A stretch of DNA of 64,000 bases from Prostheceraeus crozeri (lineage: Eukaryota > Platyhelminthes > Polycladida > Euryleptidae): contig CAJQUW010003470.1 in NCBI GenBank assembly GCA_907163375.1, positions 123,848 to 187,847 on the forward strand. The letters run 5' to 3'. Shown here piece after piece: positions 1 through 13,254 of the stretch. The notes below the pieces were generated by a model, which ran no database searches, was not told where the DNA came from, and was given only the letters and a program-made list of their open reading frames with translations. The position numbers and the translations under genes are program-made. Numbering within the stretch: position 1 is the stretch's first letter; each line of letters opens with the position of its first letter.

Positions 1-894
1 GCCCTATTCGAACGAATTTCGTGCTTGACATCAACTGGAATACTGCACACAGGAGCTCTGCTGTTCACATTCATCACACTGCTAATAATTATGACTTATC
101 ACTCCTTACGAAAGCCGAAACAGCCGTAAGAAACAGTCTCAAGAAATAAACGAAGATTTACTGCGAAGAGCTTTAAAGAAGAGCTGGTGAAGCAGATGAA
201 TGAACAAATTAACTTTGTTTGCGCACTCGGAGGCACATTAGGCACGGAACATTTCTTGCATGTGGATACTGCAATTAATAACCGATGAACTTAACACTAA
301 CAAGCATTACATATAACCCAGTCATAGCAGCGCTTATCTCCCATGCATTTCTATGACATCACTTTCTTGCAAACGCATTCTATCGCATCTGAATTCGAGT
401 GAGTTTATCGCAATTCAGCAGAAATAACATAGCAGAAATGAAAAAATAATTGAAAAGAGAATGACAAACTTTGGGCATCCACACCAATTGATCTGAACAG
501 AGCTTTTTGTACTCTGATTTCTCAAAATAAAGATTCTATAACTTACGTCGATCCCACAATATCGACGAACGACGAAGAGAAGACATGTTGATAAAGATTA
601 GAGCTAGTGCGCCTCAATCCTGCAGGGAATGTGAAATTAAGTATCTGAAATCCCCGGAAGTAGTATGAAGAACTTTTGTATATACACAAGGATGAGAAAA
701 CAAGAGAATGAAAAAATCCAGTAGCACACGCAGTGGCGGGGCCTCAATGCGTGAAATGTAGTTAGCATTACCAAACTTGATATGAAAATCAGAAGGATTC
801 TCATCTCTGATTTGTTGTATTTGCCGTTGAATTTGCAAGTTTTTTTGCAGAATTATCACTCCCAGGATAACAGCGAGCCATGAATGAAGCCATG
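1..894. other. Non-coding DNA, no gene seen
   Basis: No reading frame of convincing length or recognisable similarity is present on either strand. The sequence is ordinary AT-rich intergenic-looking DNA. It may include the decayed 3' tail of the retrotransposon remnant that follows on the minus strand, but I see no poly-A or repeat boundary that fixes this. Confidence 0.5.
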
Positions 895-1570
895 TCTTCT
901 AACTTGATTAAGAGGTCCCCATAAGAAACCTATTCACACGCCTCTTGAAAGTATCAAGATTATATTGGTTAGAGAAAGTGGTCAGGGGAAACTGATTGCA
1001 AAGCTTTGCCAAGCGAAGAATAACTTTTCGAAACTCAAAGTACGTGTGCTCTTCTATGCGCCTCAGGAGAAGATCTTAGGTTTGAATACGCATTCATTTG
1101 CTGCAGAGGTGGTTCTACCGAAATATTATCTGTAGAAGAGACTGACAGAAGCAGCATCACGTCTGACGGAGAACGGCTGCAACTCGCCAGCGAGCTTTCT
1201 TCCCATAAGATTCTTGACACGTTTCTCAGCCAATTCAATGTTAAGATGTGTTTGTGGCGCACATAGATGGCAAAAATACGCCATGTAACGAATGGTGGAC
1301 TTGTCAAGATAGCAGACAGTCTGTGGTGGAAGATGGTTGCTAACACGATAGAGGCTACCAATGCGTTGAGCTGCCTACCTGCTGATGGACTGGATGTACG
1401 TTTTCCATGACAAATCTTTGGTAACCTGCATTCCAAGGAGATAGACTCTTGTTCTCTGATCCTGTTATCTGACATCTTAATGCTATATTGGTCACCACTA
1501 CCCATCTTTTTGAAGTCGTGAGTGCGGAATACTCTGACTATCTGAAGGATTGAAAGAAACAAGCATTTGG
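895..1570 (-). mobile_element. Decayed non-LTR retrotransposon, reverse-transcriptase 3' end
   Basis: On the minus strand, pieces in different frames match the C-terminal region of jockey/CR1-like LINE reverse transcriptases. Running from high to low coordinates one reads an 'LGMQVTKDLSWKTYIQSIS' segment, then 'RIGSLYRV' followed by 'STIRYMAYFCHLCAP', then 'RRDAASVSLFYRYNFGR', and finally 'YFEFRKVILRLAKLCNQFP' leading to 'SFKRRVNRFL'-type sequence near 910. That order is the family's usual order. The frame changes more than once, so the copy is dead. No catalytic FxDD segment is visible; the element is 5' truncated. It has no clear target duplication. The assignment rests on recognised motif order, not on a database search. 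Confidence 0.75.
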
Positions 1571-2065
1571 CGCCTATTCGGAGACCTTGCGCAAGTCCTC
1601 ATTACTCTTCGAAGCGTTATAACATTTGCATGAACAGGGTGACACTGGTATAGCTTTAAAAATGTGCATCTTCAAGTAGAAGAAGCACATTATCAAGCAA
1701 CATACGAGTAAGTCATTTAAAACGTGAAGTCAGCACATTAGTTCTCCAAAAATGTATTTTGACTTTTCCTAAGTTCTTTTCCTGTTTTCTCTAAAACATT
1801 TTGCAATTTTCTATAAAGATCGAGCATTTCTAATACCAGTCATGTTTGAAAGAACGAAGGAAGTAACAATGATCCACTCATATCTATGTTGTGTCATCCA
1901 TTAACTGTGCGATCAATTAATATTCAAATTTCAATGAGTTATCGTAAATCGCGATGAACTCATTGCAAATTTGATAGCGCGAGCCAGTGACATTCCTTTT
2001 CAATGATTAGTGAAAGGTTCACACCACAAAGACGTTTCCTAGACGCAGTCTGGTATGAAGTGTTT
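1571..2065. other. Non-coding DNA, nothing recognised
   Basis: AT-rich sequence without a supported gene or repeat boundary. It may contain further decayed LINE sequence upstream of the reverse-transcriptase fragment, but no motif could be identified. Confidence 0.4.
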
Positions 2066-2077
2066 GGTTCTCCAATA

Positions 2078-2330
2078 GTCGTACCAAAACATTGCCGAAA
2101 AGTTTGGACGTAGCTCAAGCGCTCCACCTCATGCTGCGATTAAGTCCATTCATCAAAGGGCCTCCATACATGGAACGCTTCAAGATCTACCGAAATCAGG
2201 ACGACAGGCATGGGAACCAGAAAAGGAAAAACCAGCAACGGAGGACTTTGCCAGCCACCCCACAACATCTACAAAAACAGCATCTCGTGAGCTCATTATT
2301 TCAAAGTCAACTGTCAGTTCATAGTCAGGT
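2078..2330 (+). pseudogene. Mariner/IS630-type transposase, N-terminal helix-turn-helix fragment
   Basis: In the frame opened by TAC at about 2,081 the translation runs through 'YQNIAEKFGRSSSAPPHAAI', then 'LQDLPKSGRQAW' and 'SRELIISKSTVSS'. This is the pattern of the paired helix-turn-helix N-terminus of mariner-like and DUF4817-type proteins, where a 'D-x-PRSGRP' linker is followed by a second helix pair ending 'GISxxTV'. Only the DNA-binding part is present; no DDE/D catalytic domain was found downstream. A longer open frame in another register over 2,092-2,424 is a shadow. This looks like a decayed DNA-transposon fragment, with moderate confidence because the match is short. Confidence 0.45.
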
Positions 2331-5300
2331 TAAGTGCATGATAGTTAAGAGCGAGAACAATTTGCGGAAGACTTTAGGCAGGCTTATGATTGTGTTTTTG
2401 TGTTATTCTATTAGCCTCTATTAAAATGCTTCAGCTTTTTCTCAACAGGTTAAGGGGCAGACATTCAACTATTACCAGGCCACCGAGGTCTCCTTTTGGG
2501 GCGATTTGAAGTAGCGAGTATACGCCTGCAATCGATTTCAATCACTCGAATATCCTAAAGAAAAGATTCGATCTTCTGGTTGGAGGCCGCTAATGAGTGA
2601 TGACATATGAATCTCAGCTGTAATGACGTTTCGCAACAAACTCAGTCATTGCTGTGAAAATTACGTAGGTCATATCGAATAATAGTCACCATGAATCATT
2701 TCGAATGACCGCATCATTGCTAAAGAAATTAATTTTTTCTTTTCAATTTTTCACAAAACCTTTTATCAAATGGGCTAGTTTGAACCAGGTTGTGTTTTTA
2801 TGAAGTGATTCTCAAAGCAGCATTTTCAATGATCTACCAATGGTTCTTATCCCTTTTGCTCAAATTCCTCCCTAAGCGCTGTAAGTATGTTTAATTCCTC
2901 CCTCTAAACTAGAAATTCCCTATTCAAGTTTTAAAAAGAAGTTAAAGATAGTAACAACACACAATTTCAAATAGACTTTTCAGGTAGCTAATCAGCAAGT
3001 AAGTTTCAATCTCAAATCGACGCGCACGCTGATGTTGAGTCGATTGCTCGTCTGATTACTCAATCTGATACCGCCGTCAACTGCAAACCTATTTCAATCA
3101 GTAACCTATTTACATGTATTATGACTGCCGTCGCAATTCTCTGTCTAGGAGAAATCAACAGATCTTGATCATTCAAAATACTGATTCGAACCTCACTCTT
3201 CCCAAATCCTCCTTCAAACGTCATTCCACCCTTGATATGTTGAATTCCTCCCCAGGGAACCACATGGCCTCCGGCTAAGAATCATGCAAGAATGCAGCCG
3301 AAACATCATACAACCATATGCCAGTTCGCTAACATCGATATGAGATGTGGACGTCGAAGACCGATTTTGTAGAGTGAATTTTCTAATGAAAATAATTTTT
3401 GACTAAAATTTTTGGAGTGTTCTTTATCTTTACATTAGACTGCATTATAACAGATCACCTATCGAGTGGTCAACTGTATCATGCAATCATTTGAGAGATC
3501 ATGGACAAGATATGTAGCATGTTTTGAATCCTGTTTCAATTTTGTTAGACAAGTCAAAGGACAATGGAACTATGGGAGAAGTGGTAGATATAAGTGAAAT
3601 ATTCAGCACAAAAAGACCTGCTTATGAGCATGTGATCGAAAAAAGAACGACAATGGCAGTACAACCACCGACGGGCTAGGGCTACTTGCTGTGAATCTGC
3701 ATAGACAAAATTGACGATGACCGGCGAGCAAGCGAAACTAGTTTTGAATTTTATCGCTGGTGCTGATCCTGTTGCCTCTGCAGCACTTATCCAATGTGTT
3801 GCGAGAGCATCTCCTTCGACTTTTCTACGACAACGTCCATCCTGAACCTAGTAGAGGAAGGCGGTGACAGCAGGTTTTGAGACGGAACTATCCGGTATTA
3901 CTCTGCAATCATGCAGCACAGCAGCTCTCGAACTTCAATTTAGTACAATGAGATTGACGCATGAAATATTTCGGAGGAATCTCGGAGTAGAGGCGGGAAA
4001 ATGTGTTTTTTTGCGAACAACTGAACAACTACAAAACGTCACTGTATAACAATGACGATGGATTTATTGCACCACGAAATTGTTCTAAATTATTTCAGCA
4101 TCACGCACTCTTTCATTTAATTTACTTTATTAGCATTTCCATTATTTCTTAAATGCATCACTTTCATGGGATGTAAGCAGTATATAGTCATATTATCTAA
4201 ACGTGTGCTTTTTCTGCAATCTTTCGATGTAAATTCAGTGTAAGTTTTTATTTTATCATTTATTAAAGTAACACTATACTTTAAGGCCACTAACGGAGCG
4301 CAATACAAACATCATCACAATTCTCAAATTTCAATTAAAATTGAATTTTTTTCTCGAATAGCATTATTTCATTGAAATTTGATAAATATATATTTATTTT
4401 TCATTGTAAATGCTGAATCTATTTATTTGACGACATAATTGATAACCATATAGTTTCAATCGAATGCAAGGATAGGAAAGACATTTTTGAAAATACATGT
4501 TTTTTGGAGAAAAGACGTTTTAAGCCTGTTTTTTAACCACCCTAGTTTGAACCATATTAGACTTTTCCGGACATTTATAAAATAATTTGCAATGAAATTA
4601 AATGTCAATTCAAATTATAACTGCAACAATTTCACAAACGCCTTGAAAAAAATATTATGCATTTAGAACTATAATTTGAAAATATGAAAATATGTCGGTT
4701 AACACGAAAATTGGCTGCTAATGACATATAATTGAAATACTAAAGTTTCCAAAGTGGACCTACCAAAAGATATACATTTGAGTCGTTCGCCTTACTGGCC
4801 CTCCCTTCTCTTGGTTTTGCTGTATTACATAGGCAGATTAGAAACAAACAGCTTCGTTTCAGTGACACTGGAGCCTAGAAACTGGGTCTTAACGGTCGAC
4901 AGACCCAAGGTGACAAAGGGAAGAATTTGGAGCTTCAAAGAATAATATGCAATAATAACATACGTTGTGCTATGGGGATATATTGGATCAATCTCATGGC
5001 CAAACGTTTTGTCTATTGTTGTGACATTTTCTAAAATTTGAGAAATTCATCTCATCTGCGCATATCGATAAAAACGTAATATTTGATAACCTTACCAAGA
5101 TAATTCAATTACCGCTGAGAATATACTGCTGCTCAGATACACTTTAAGCAAGTCAGACCCATTTAGTATCCTAGGGCTAGACAGAAGCCTGACCCCGAAG
5201 CGAAGCTGTGAGAAGGCGCAATTAACTCCGCTAAGACGATTGAATGTCTGCTTTAAGACAAGAGGTGGATAAAATATTATGGCAGCGATTTATTTTATAA

Positions 5301-6540
5301 ATATGTAGCTGTACGCCTATGTAAAAATGAACAAATGGCATGAAAAAAACAAAAGCTTTCAAAAACTGACGCGCTTGACAGCTTGTGCGGTACTTTATCT
5401 GCTACTGTCATGTCTAATGAGTTAAGATTCCCAAATGCCAAACTTTCACTGCCGATAAGGCTGTGACGGTGTGTTACAACAAGTTCTTTACATTAAAATT
5501 TATGAAGTAGCATTTATGGTAGGGTGTATATAAAGAGCCAAGTTGTAAAATCATTGAGAAAATCTCATTACAACAATCAAATAGATGCAAGTTAATGGAT
5601 ACAGATATAAATTTGTCATCATGGGCATTAACCATAAAAATATGCAGACATTGGACACCGTACTTCGTCATTTCACTCTATGTTAAAATCAAAAGATGTG
5701 GAAGGAAATGCTCATCAAATTTTTAAATGTAGTAATCTCCAGATTAATTTCTGCGTATTTCTCTTCTTACTGAATGAGATAAAATTTCACATTTTGTCCA
5801 TCGAGCAGAATGCAGAAATTCTACAACTTACTCTCTGAGTCCGGCTCAACAAACACAGAATTTCGTCAATTCATCGAGCCAGGTTCGACGAATAGTCGTT
5901 CTGCTAGACTGTGCCTAGCATTTAGGGTTGACAGGGAGCCTAACAGGAGACAAAACAAAAAGACGGAAAAATTTTGACGAACATAAATGTCATTTTACTG
6001 AAATTGGCAAAAAATATGCATCCCCTGAACATGTCTGCTCATCATTGGCATTGTTATTCTTATACAGACTTAAAGCTTAGCACGCGTTCTAGAGACATAA
6101 ACGAACGCAATCATTTCCGAAGATTCTAGCAGCACAGATCTATACTTTTATTTTCAACTTAGAACAATATCATAGAAAAACATATAGGACCAATTCCAAA
6201 ATTACTCCAAATTTCTGTCAAAACGCACATAATCGCACTAAAACGAAATAACTACTTTTCTGTCAAAAAAAACAGCCACAACCGGACTGATAATGAGCAT
6301 CAATAAAATCAGTTCATTAGGAGCTACCAAAAACAAAATACTGAGCACAAAAATGCGATCAATAGCTTGGCTTTTATCGAAAATGCAAATTACTAACAAA
6401 ATACTGTCAGAAATCTCAGCTGGATTCTTTGGTGGAAGCGGTCTACCTTTCTCTTGAGTGCAAAAACAAGACTAAGGAGGGCGAATAAACTAAAAACAAA
6501 ACTAAACTCTAGGGGAAGATGGTCACTAAAAACTGAAAAC
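2331..6540. other. 4.2 kb AT-rich non-coding DNA
   Basis: Only short, unrecognisable open frames occur here (for example 3,060-3,263, 3,864-4,049, 4,754-4,945, 5,474-5,671), none with a motif or supportive context. No tRNA, tandem array or terminal repeats were seen. It is probably ancient repeat-derived or intergenic DNA. Confidence 0.5.
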
Positions 6541-6576
6541 AAAACTAATCAAAACCACGAGAAGAAGCTACATCAC

Positions 6577-6871
6577 CTAAACTTCACTTAAAGAAACTTC
6601 ATATAGATGTCTCCTCCTGAGATGTCTACCTCTCATCAGTCTTCCTCTGATCCTTTCCTGCTTTTTCAATTCGCATCTTCTTCCTCTGATCTCGTCCTGC
6701 TTCTTCAATTCGTATCTTCTTCCTCTCATCATTCTTCCTCCGATCCTGTACTGCTTCTTCAACTCGAATCTTCTTCCTCTGATCCTGTCCTGCTTCTCCA
6801 ACTCGCATATTCAGAATTGGTTCCTTTCGGATGCGTTTCTTGTTCCTATATGCTTTTGCTAGCGAAATCAA
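6577..6871 (-). repeat. Degenerate ~45-bp tandem repeat, Arg/Glu/Lys-rich if translated
   Basis: About five imperfect units built on 'TCTTCCTCTGATCCTGTC' plus 'CTGCTTCTTCAATTCG' lie between about 6,606 and 6,820. Translated on the minus strand, two frames give basic-acidic repeats such as 'AGQDQRKKIRVEE'. The array lies directly downstream of the hAT C-terminal remnant on the same strand and may be the expanded 3' tail of that gene or an unrelated microsatellite-like array. Both minus-strand frames and the plus-strand Ser-rich frame stay open only because the repeat lacks stops, so I do not call it a gene. Confidence 0.6.
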
Positions 6872-7018
6872 TGTCTGCTTCCCATGCTATCTTCTTGCTT
6901 TTTCAGTAGCTTGAATAGCAATTCCTCTAAACATAATTCTGGCGATGGATTTCCTATGTGTTATTGCCAACGTACTCAAGAACGCACTTATCCTCCATTT
7001 CTGTAGCTCAAGGTTCTC

Positions 7019-7690
7019 TTACCTTTTCATGTACGCACCCGCCATCAGATTCGAAACAGGATCATGAAGGGCATCATTTCGCACAAACTTCTCAACAGCA
7101 TTTTGATTGTTTATCAGGAGATACTGCTTGATGGATTGGATTGCATCCAATGTTTCAATTTTCATCTGTGATGTTTTATCAGTGAGACTTGATGTCATCC
7201 TGCTAAAAGATCCATTTACCCTTGAAGTGATTATGATTGTTAGGTAGACCAAAGCTAGTTTGCAAAGAGTTGGATATGTTTCTTTCAGTCTGTACCAGTA
7301 AGTATCGATTCTTGTAACTGGAAGATGTTCTACAGATGGATCTACAGAGAAATTTCTAATTTCCTTCTCGATATTGCATTTTTCATCGTAAGTTAATATG
7401 CTGGCGTGAGCGTGATCGAATGCCAGGTACAACAAGTAGTTCTGCCTGGCGGAGTGACTTCTCATATCCTGTGACAATACCGACAAGTGCCGCAATATAT
7501 TGTTCTTGTATCGCATATCATCTCGCAGATGCGTTTCAGTGAGCAAATACGCAGAAAATAGTTGTTTCTTCAAGCGATTGGAGGACGCAACTCCTTCTCT
7601 GGTATCACCAAAAAATATATTTTGGACTGGCATGTGAACTGATTTGTCATCGAAGCTAAGATCATGAAGTGTTTCACCAGATTTCTGCAT
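7019..7690 (-). pseudogene. hAT transposase C-terminal remnant (dimerisation domain)
   Basis: A 223-codon open frame. Residues about 125-195 carry the hAT C-terminal dimerisation pattern: 'DTYWYRLKETYPTLCKLALVYL' (quoted here in shape: YW, then YPTL, then LALVYL) followed by 'SRVNGSFSRMTSSLTDK'. In active families this corresponds to 'YPxLxxLAxxYLxxPxTSxxxERxFS'. The key Glu-Arg before FS is not conserved here, and no N-terminal BED finger or RNase-H-like catalytic Asp regions were found upstream (7,700-8,100). It is a decayed hAT fragment of a family different from the autonomous hAT at 13,246-17,189, because their C-terminal sequences differ. Confidence 0.65.
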
Positions 7691-9125
7691 AGTACCGGTA
7701 TCTTCAGCTTAGATAAAATAATCTCCATAACTTACATAAAATACTTTTCAGCTCTTCAATCACAAACAAGATGAACCTTTGGTTCTGGTTTTCAAAAAGA
7801 ATAGTGTACTTTCGTAAAAGCGAAAGAACGCTTCTATAGAGCTTCAGTATCACAATGTGACTCCTTTCAACAAGCAGGCGATCGCTTATGCGCTGCAGCC
7901 TTTTCAGACCAGCTGTCGTGAGCTTCTTCTGACGCAGATCAGTTTACAAATTCATTAAAAAAGCTTTGTGAGTCTTCTGAAACATTCATTCTTCGAAATA
8001 TATCAGCGAGAAAATGGCGATGAATACCAACATCTTTCTCTCCCAGGTAGGTGAAAGAAAACAGTATAAGCATCTAAGAGCTTCAAAACGTGACATGCGC
8101 AGTCGTAAGAAGAAAGTCAGCGAGTAGAAGTGGTCTAAAGGAAGATATAATGGAAGTTGGAGAATTTGGCAAACAGCTAGGCATCCTTCTGATCAGGTAA
8201 AAATCTAATGTGAATGTGGAGATAAGTAAAAAGAGATTCGACATTCCCTTCTACTGCTTGAGTGAACTTTTTTGTGACATTATTTCCATGATATGAGAGT
8301 CACCATCAATTTCAGACAGATTTGGTCAATGTTCTTTCATCCTGGTTTCTACACCAGACTTTGAGTCCGCATAACTCCATGAGAATGCTACTAAATCAAA
8401 ATCAATCTTTATTTGTCAAGATTGAATTCAATAAAATGCATCAAGAGGCTTTAAGGTATCCTTTCTGAAATTAACTTGAATCATCTCCACGCTGTTTAAA
8501 CGATAAACTCAAATTTTCTCCGGTTCATAATCAAGCAATCTGATGAGTATTATTTCTAGCAGTCACCTCGTCAATATATAAAGAAAAGCATCCGTCTCCG
8601 AGACCTTTTCCAATGTCATCGTTATGAAGATCCCTTAGCATCAGTTGCTTTGGAAGACATTTGGGTCAACGTGGTATTAGGTGGATAACAGATCCAAAAA
8701 CGATTAGAACCTACACTAACTACTGTAGTCACCAGAAGTAACTGAAATACAACTGAAAAGTTGACACTTTGGAAACAAAACCTGCAATTAAAGGGGTCGC
8801 ACGAAGCGTGAAAATTTTCACATTTTTGTTAGAATTGTCATTACAAAACGCCTACCAACCAAGTAACATGAAACACATTGAACGGATATCTGAATAGATT
8901 TCAGATTGGTCGCGGTACCTCTTAACTTCTCACCCCCCCCCCTAAATTTTTGATGCATTCTTGCATCAATCTCGAGAATGATCAACATCCTGAAAAAAGA
9001 AGAAAATCCGTAGAAAGACGGTAAGTTAGGCTCCCTAGGGTTGAATAAAAAACAAGACTATGTCCAGCCTCGGTTTCTTTCAACCTTTTCTTCCACAACC
9101 AAGATGGCATCCGATATCGCGATCA
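7691..9125. other. Non-coding DNA, possibly decayed hAT upstream part
   Basis: No supported gene. The first few hundred bases lie just upstream of the hAT remnant on its coding strand and may be its decayed body. A run of ten C residues occurs near 8,932-8,942. Otherwise nothing is recognised. Confidence 0.4.
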
Positions 9126-9133
9126 GTGGTAAC

Positions 9134-9848
9134 TAGACAGCGACAATTCAGGTGAATCACCTAAAATGATTTTTTACCTCAATTCCGGATATTTGGAAAA
9201 ACACCTAAATCACCTAAATATTGTCATTACGACAAAAACTTGCTGTTTGATTAACTCATCTACATGTACTCACATTGGAAAACAGTGAGAAAATCGTGGT
9301 GACGAATAACTTTTGTAATCGGAATAATGAAGACATTGATGAGTGATTCTGGGCAGTGCCACATATTTCTGGTCATAGTTTCTAATTCGTTTACATACAT
9401 TTATAAAGTTTTGATAGAGTCTATATTGCATTTGAAGCACGAGTAAGTTTGATCTGTTTCTCACATGCTGAATTGTTCAACTGAATTGTCAATATACATT
9501 TTGAAACATATATACTTTGTGTTAATGTTTGATATCTGCAGTTGCTATAGCTTGAAATAAAATCGTTCCGAATCGCGATTAAATCTAGGACTTACTTGTC
9601 ATTTTCTTTTCTCGAATTCTTTTTTTTTTAACTTATACGTAGATTATTGTCACGGTATTTGTTTAGAAATTAGTTACCGAAAAAAGCACAATTCGGAAAA
9701 TAATCAAAAAAAATACCATTGCTGTCAATAAATCTAGATATTTTAATGGATTTTTGATTCACCTAAATAAACAATCTAAATTTGTAAAATTATTCACCTA
9801 TAAAAAACCTGAAATGACAAAAATATTCACCTAAGATGTCGGTGTCTA
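9134..9848. mobile_element. Non-autonomous hAT-type element, 715 bp
   Basis: The ends are imperfect inverted repeats, TAGACAGCGACA on the left and TGTCGGTGTCTA on the right (11 of 12 complementary), and inward of these 'AGGTGAAT' also recurs inverted. The element is flanked by an exact 8-bp direct repeat, GTGGTAAC, at 9,126-9,133 and 9,849-9,856. An 8-bp duplication with short TIRs starting TA/CA is the hAT signature. The interior contains several 'CACCTAAA' motifs in both orientations and no coding capacity; a 64-codon minus-strand frame at 9,270-9,464 is not credible as a gene. Confidence 0.8.
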
Positions 9849-9856
9849 GTGGTAAC

Positions 9857-11163
9857 CAATGACCCAATCAAATACCCATGAATCCTAAATCCTTGATCCG
9901 GATCACACTTACTATGATTTGACATCACATCTCAGCTATTGATCCCATTGGTCCCACGTCAGGTGCAAAGCATATGTGGAAAACATTGATGACTTAGTCT
10001 TCAGATATCAGAAGACAAGAATGACTGTTTCCACGAACACTGGAAAACAGGAGCAGGCCTACATACATGTACGCTCACGCCTGCATAAAAAAGATACTTG
10101 TTGAGTGAAAACAGTGCGGTCAGTGAAGTTGAAAAATGTATTGCGAACAGGAGGGAGAGGAGAATGATTAAAAATAAATTTTCGCATATTATGCTTGTTG
10201 ATTAGTTTATCTTTAATCGTTTACAAATCGTCTGCTTTCCGGAAAGGTTACCGATGGATCTTAACAAATAAGTGAAAATATTCATCAATTTATGAACAAA
10301 GGCGCTGTTTCTTGTCGTAGATGTCGCTTTCCATGTTACCTAACTCTCGAGCTGCCAGAGACTATCTCCAAATGTCATCGGTGTTGGCATAAATGTGAAC
10401 ACCCTCTATCAGAAAATTAATGATCATATTTATGAATGATTCATTAAATTTTGTGGTCGAGAAAATCTGATGGAGGCAATTCAATAAAATTTGATGAACG
10501 ACAGTTGCCATACACCAAGTATCGGTAATCGTCAACACTCACTTGCGCAGATGTTTTATTACTATTCACAAACATTGATTGCTTTCAGTATAAGAATAAG
10601 CACTAATAACTTTATAGATTCATAATTGTACATGAGTTGATAAAATACATCTACATCAAATTTGGAAAAACTTATGGAAATATGGATCACAAAACATATT
10701 TGATAAACGTGGACCCTAATACAATGATGAGCATCTGTCGATACCGTAAAATCATATTGATATGCACAAATGACCTATAAAGCTAATGATTGATTAATTC
10801 ACTTTAGTAAAAGATATGAGAAGCTTTATTTTTTTCATGCATAAAAATTCGACAATCTATGATGATTAAGAACTAGAAACAGGCACGCAGGAGCAGGGGA
10901 TAGGAAGGGATGAGTTCCCTTCTAGAACACTTGCTCGCAGCAGCTCTGAAGCAGTTAGCCAGATTATGGTCTGATTCGTCGACAGACTGTATCTAACAAT
11001 TCAAAACAAATATTTTAGAAAATATTTCAGAATGATTTAATTTTATTTGCCATCCTAGTGTATGTTTCGGCGGGCGGAGAATCCCAATGCATCCATTGAA
11101 AAGTAAAAACAGCCTTTCAACTTTTGCGCTTATTGATATAATGAATACTGTGGTAGGGATATA
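9857..11163. other. Non-coding DNA
   Basis: AT-rich DNA with no supported genes; the 65-codon minus-strand frame near 10,993-11,190 runs into the fold-back repeat and is not credible. No element boundary was found inside this stretch. Confidence 0.45.
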
Positions 11164-11524
11164 TAGGCAATGTCGACTCAAAAAAAGCATCTGTATACAG
11201 TAAAAAATTTTATATCAAAAGATTCAGTTTTTTGCGGAGATTGCGATCCCGTGGTCCAAAAAATTATTTCAGCACTTTTGAAGAAAAAAGTCAAAATTTG
11301 CCAATTTATATACTACCGAGATGACTCTCCTAAACATGTAGTATGAAACAAGTTGGATATCAAAAGGAATGAATATTAATAGCATCCAAACAAAGCTGAA
11401 GTCCAGCTGATTATCAAGGGAATTTCATGATCCGTATTGTAATGGAAGTCTTCATGAAAAAGTCACGATATTATTCGTGCTCTCTTGGCTGAAATTTCAA
11501 GATTCTAGTTCAATATTCTCCGGC

Positions 11525-11603
11525 ATGATTGTATGCATACACATCGAACAACAACAACTAGGTTAATGCTTAATGATTAATGTTCGATGTCTATGATTGT
11601 ATG
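11525..11603. repeat. Small insertion flanked by an 11-bp direct repeat
   Basis: ATGATTGTATG occurs at 11,525-11,535 and again at 11,593-11,603. The DNA between them is absent from the other arm of the fold-back repeat and contains an inverted CATCGAAC / GTTCGATG pair. It looks like a tiny insertion with its target duplication, class unknown. Confidence 0.4.
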
Positions 11604-11609
11604 ATTCAC

Positions 11610-12663
11610 TAGTGATGCAAATGGAAAATTTTTCCGAAATTTTCCATTTTTTCAAAATTTTCCGGAAAATTTTCCATAGGAAAATTTTGAAATTTATTTT
11701 TCGGTGATTGGCGTTTTTCCTTTGTTTTGGAGACTTACTATAGTCGTTTGAAAAGACTATGCAATATTCAAAGACTAAAACTTCTCTATCATCCCTGTAT
11801 GTCAACTTTTGGAACTTTGGAACCTGCAACTGCACCTTTTCCATGTCTATTTCAGATACTTCCAAATGAATTTCAGGCATTAGATGGATTTCAGATATCT
11901 GTCAGAAGCACAACTTTGAGAAGATCTTAAATTCAACAGGAGATCTCCAATTCACCTGGATTTAAAATTCATTTGGGCAGATCTGAAATCGATTTGGAAC
12001 TATCTGAACCATCTGAACTAGAAATGGAGAATGTGTATCCTCAACGAAGATATCGGACACTACGCCAGAAGATAGAAGCAATCATATATATTCTTTTACT
12101 CATCGCAGATATCTTTAGTTTCCAAATATCTCACGAGTTTGCAGTCTTTATATCTTCCAATATGGTCGCTCATGAATGCTGCGTAGACTGTGTGCTTTTA
12201 CTTCATCACATATTCATCAACACATGGAGAAATTGCACCACAATGATCAACGCTGCATAATAAAGCTTATCTTTGAAGCTAACAATTAGCAGACTCCAAA
12301 ATAAAGTACATTATTTTTGCTCCAGATCTTTCACATTGCATGAAGTTATGCTCCTATTGTAAAGCAAGATTCACATTATCCCAAACGGTCTCTGTGTGAT
12401 AATTAAAAATGCTAGCATTAATTTAGTACAATCCACTGGTGGCAAAGGAATGTTCAAAAATCCGCGGACGGAAATCGCTTTGCTACGATCACTTTAATCG
12501 AAATAATGATGAAATCAAGAGTTTTAGACCCAATTTATTCGCAGCTGCCTCGGCAGTGGAAGCGCTCAAATTATAGAGCCTATCAAAACAAATCAAAACT
12601 TTCAAAATTTTCCAAAATTTTCCAATTTTTTCCATAGTTTTCCACGGAAAATTTTCATCACTA
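11610..12663. mobile_element. Non-autonomous hAT element, left-arm copy (1,054 bp)
   Basis: Starts TAGTGATGCAAATGG and ends with the complement of TAGTGATGAAAATTTT. An exact 8-bp duplication, TGATTCAC, flanks it at 11,602-11,609 and 12,664-12,671. Subterminal DNA is rich in 'GGAAAATTTTCC'-like palindromes, which look like repeated transposase-binding sites. No transposase is encoded; the 95-codon frame at 11,973-12,260 has no recognisable domain. A shorter, inverted copy of the same family occupies 55,280-55,946, so one transposase source mobilised both. The TIR differs from that of the autonomous hAT at 13,246, so that element is not an obvious helper. Confidence 0.85.
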
Positions 12664-13254
12664 TGATTCACTAAATTTACGTTTCACTTCATGAATCTGA
12701 ATGGTGATGTGGACCCATTTACATCTTTCAAAGTAAATTGAAATAATTGTCCTTTGATTCTTTTACTTTGCTATGCAGTGGCATGATCACGAAGATTTCC
12801 TTGAGGTTCAGCATGAAAGCAACAACAGGTCATCGAGTTGCTAATTGAACAAACATTACCTCTCCAAGCATGCGGTAAATATGTTAGGCAGAATGGCAAC
12901 TCCGCATTTATTAAATCCCCAGTGAGATACAGTCGGAATTGTTTCCAAATGTGAGATATGCACATTTATGCAGCTTTGAAGAAATTACAACGGAATTGAC
13001 TGATCATGATAGCACAAAGCAGAAGTGAATGATATTATTTTACAGATTGTCCGTGTCTGACAGCCTTGGTGAGGTTATGTTTGCTAAATTGGCAACTCGA
13101 TGACCTGCGCTATATTGACTTCCTGCTGAACCTCAAGAGAATCTTCTTAAGCGTGATCAGGTAGCAACTGCCACTGGCATGGAAAAATCATAGAATCAAT
13201 GACAATGATTTCAATTAACTTTGAAAGATGTAAATGGGTCCACATCAGTGAGTG

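Noticed and set aside
3864-4049. 61-codon frame as a possible host gene
   Set aside because: Short, no recognisable domain, no splice or promoter context; similar frames are expected by chance.
6607-6909. Plus-strand 100-codon Ser-rich frame
   Set aside because: It stays open only because the ~45-bp tandem repeat lacks stop codons in this frame; no conservation or context supports it.
8932-8942. C10 run as possible structural element
   Set aside because: A single homopolymer without neighbouring G/C runs; no further support.
11973-12260. 95-codon frame inside the non-autonomous hAT
   Set aside because: No domain, not preserved as a frame in the related copy at 55,280-55,946.
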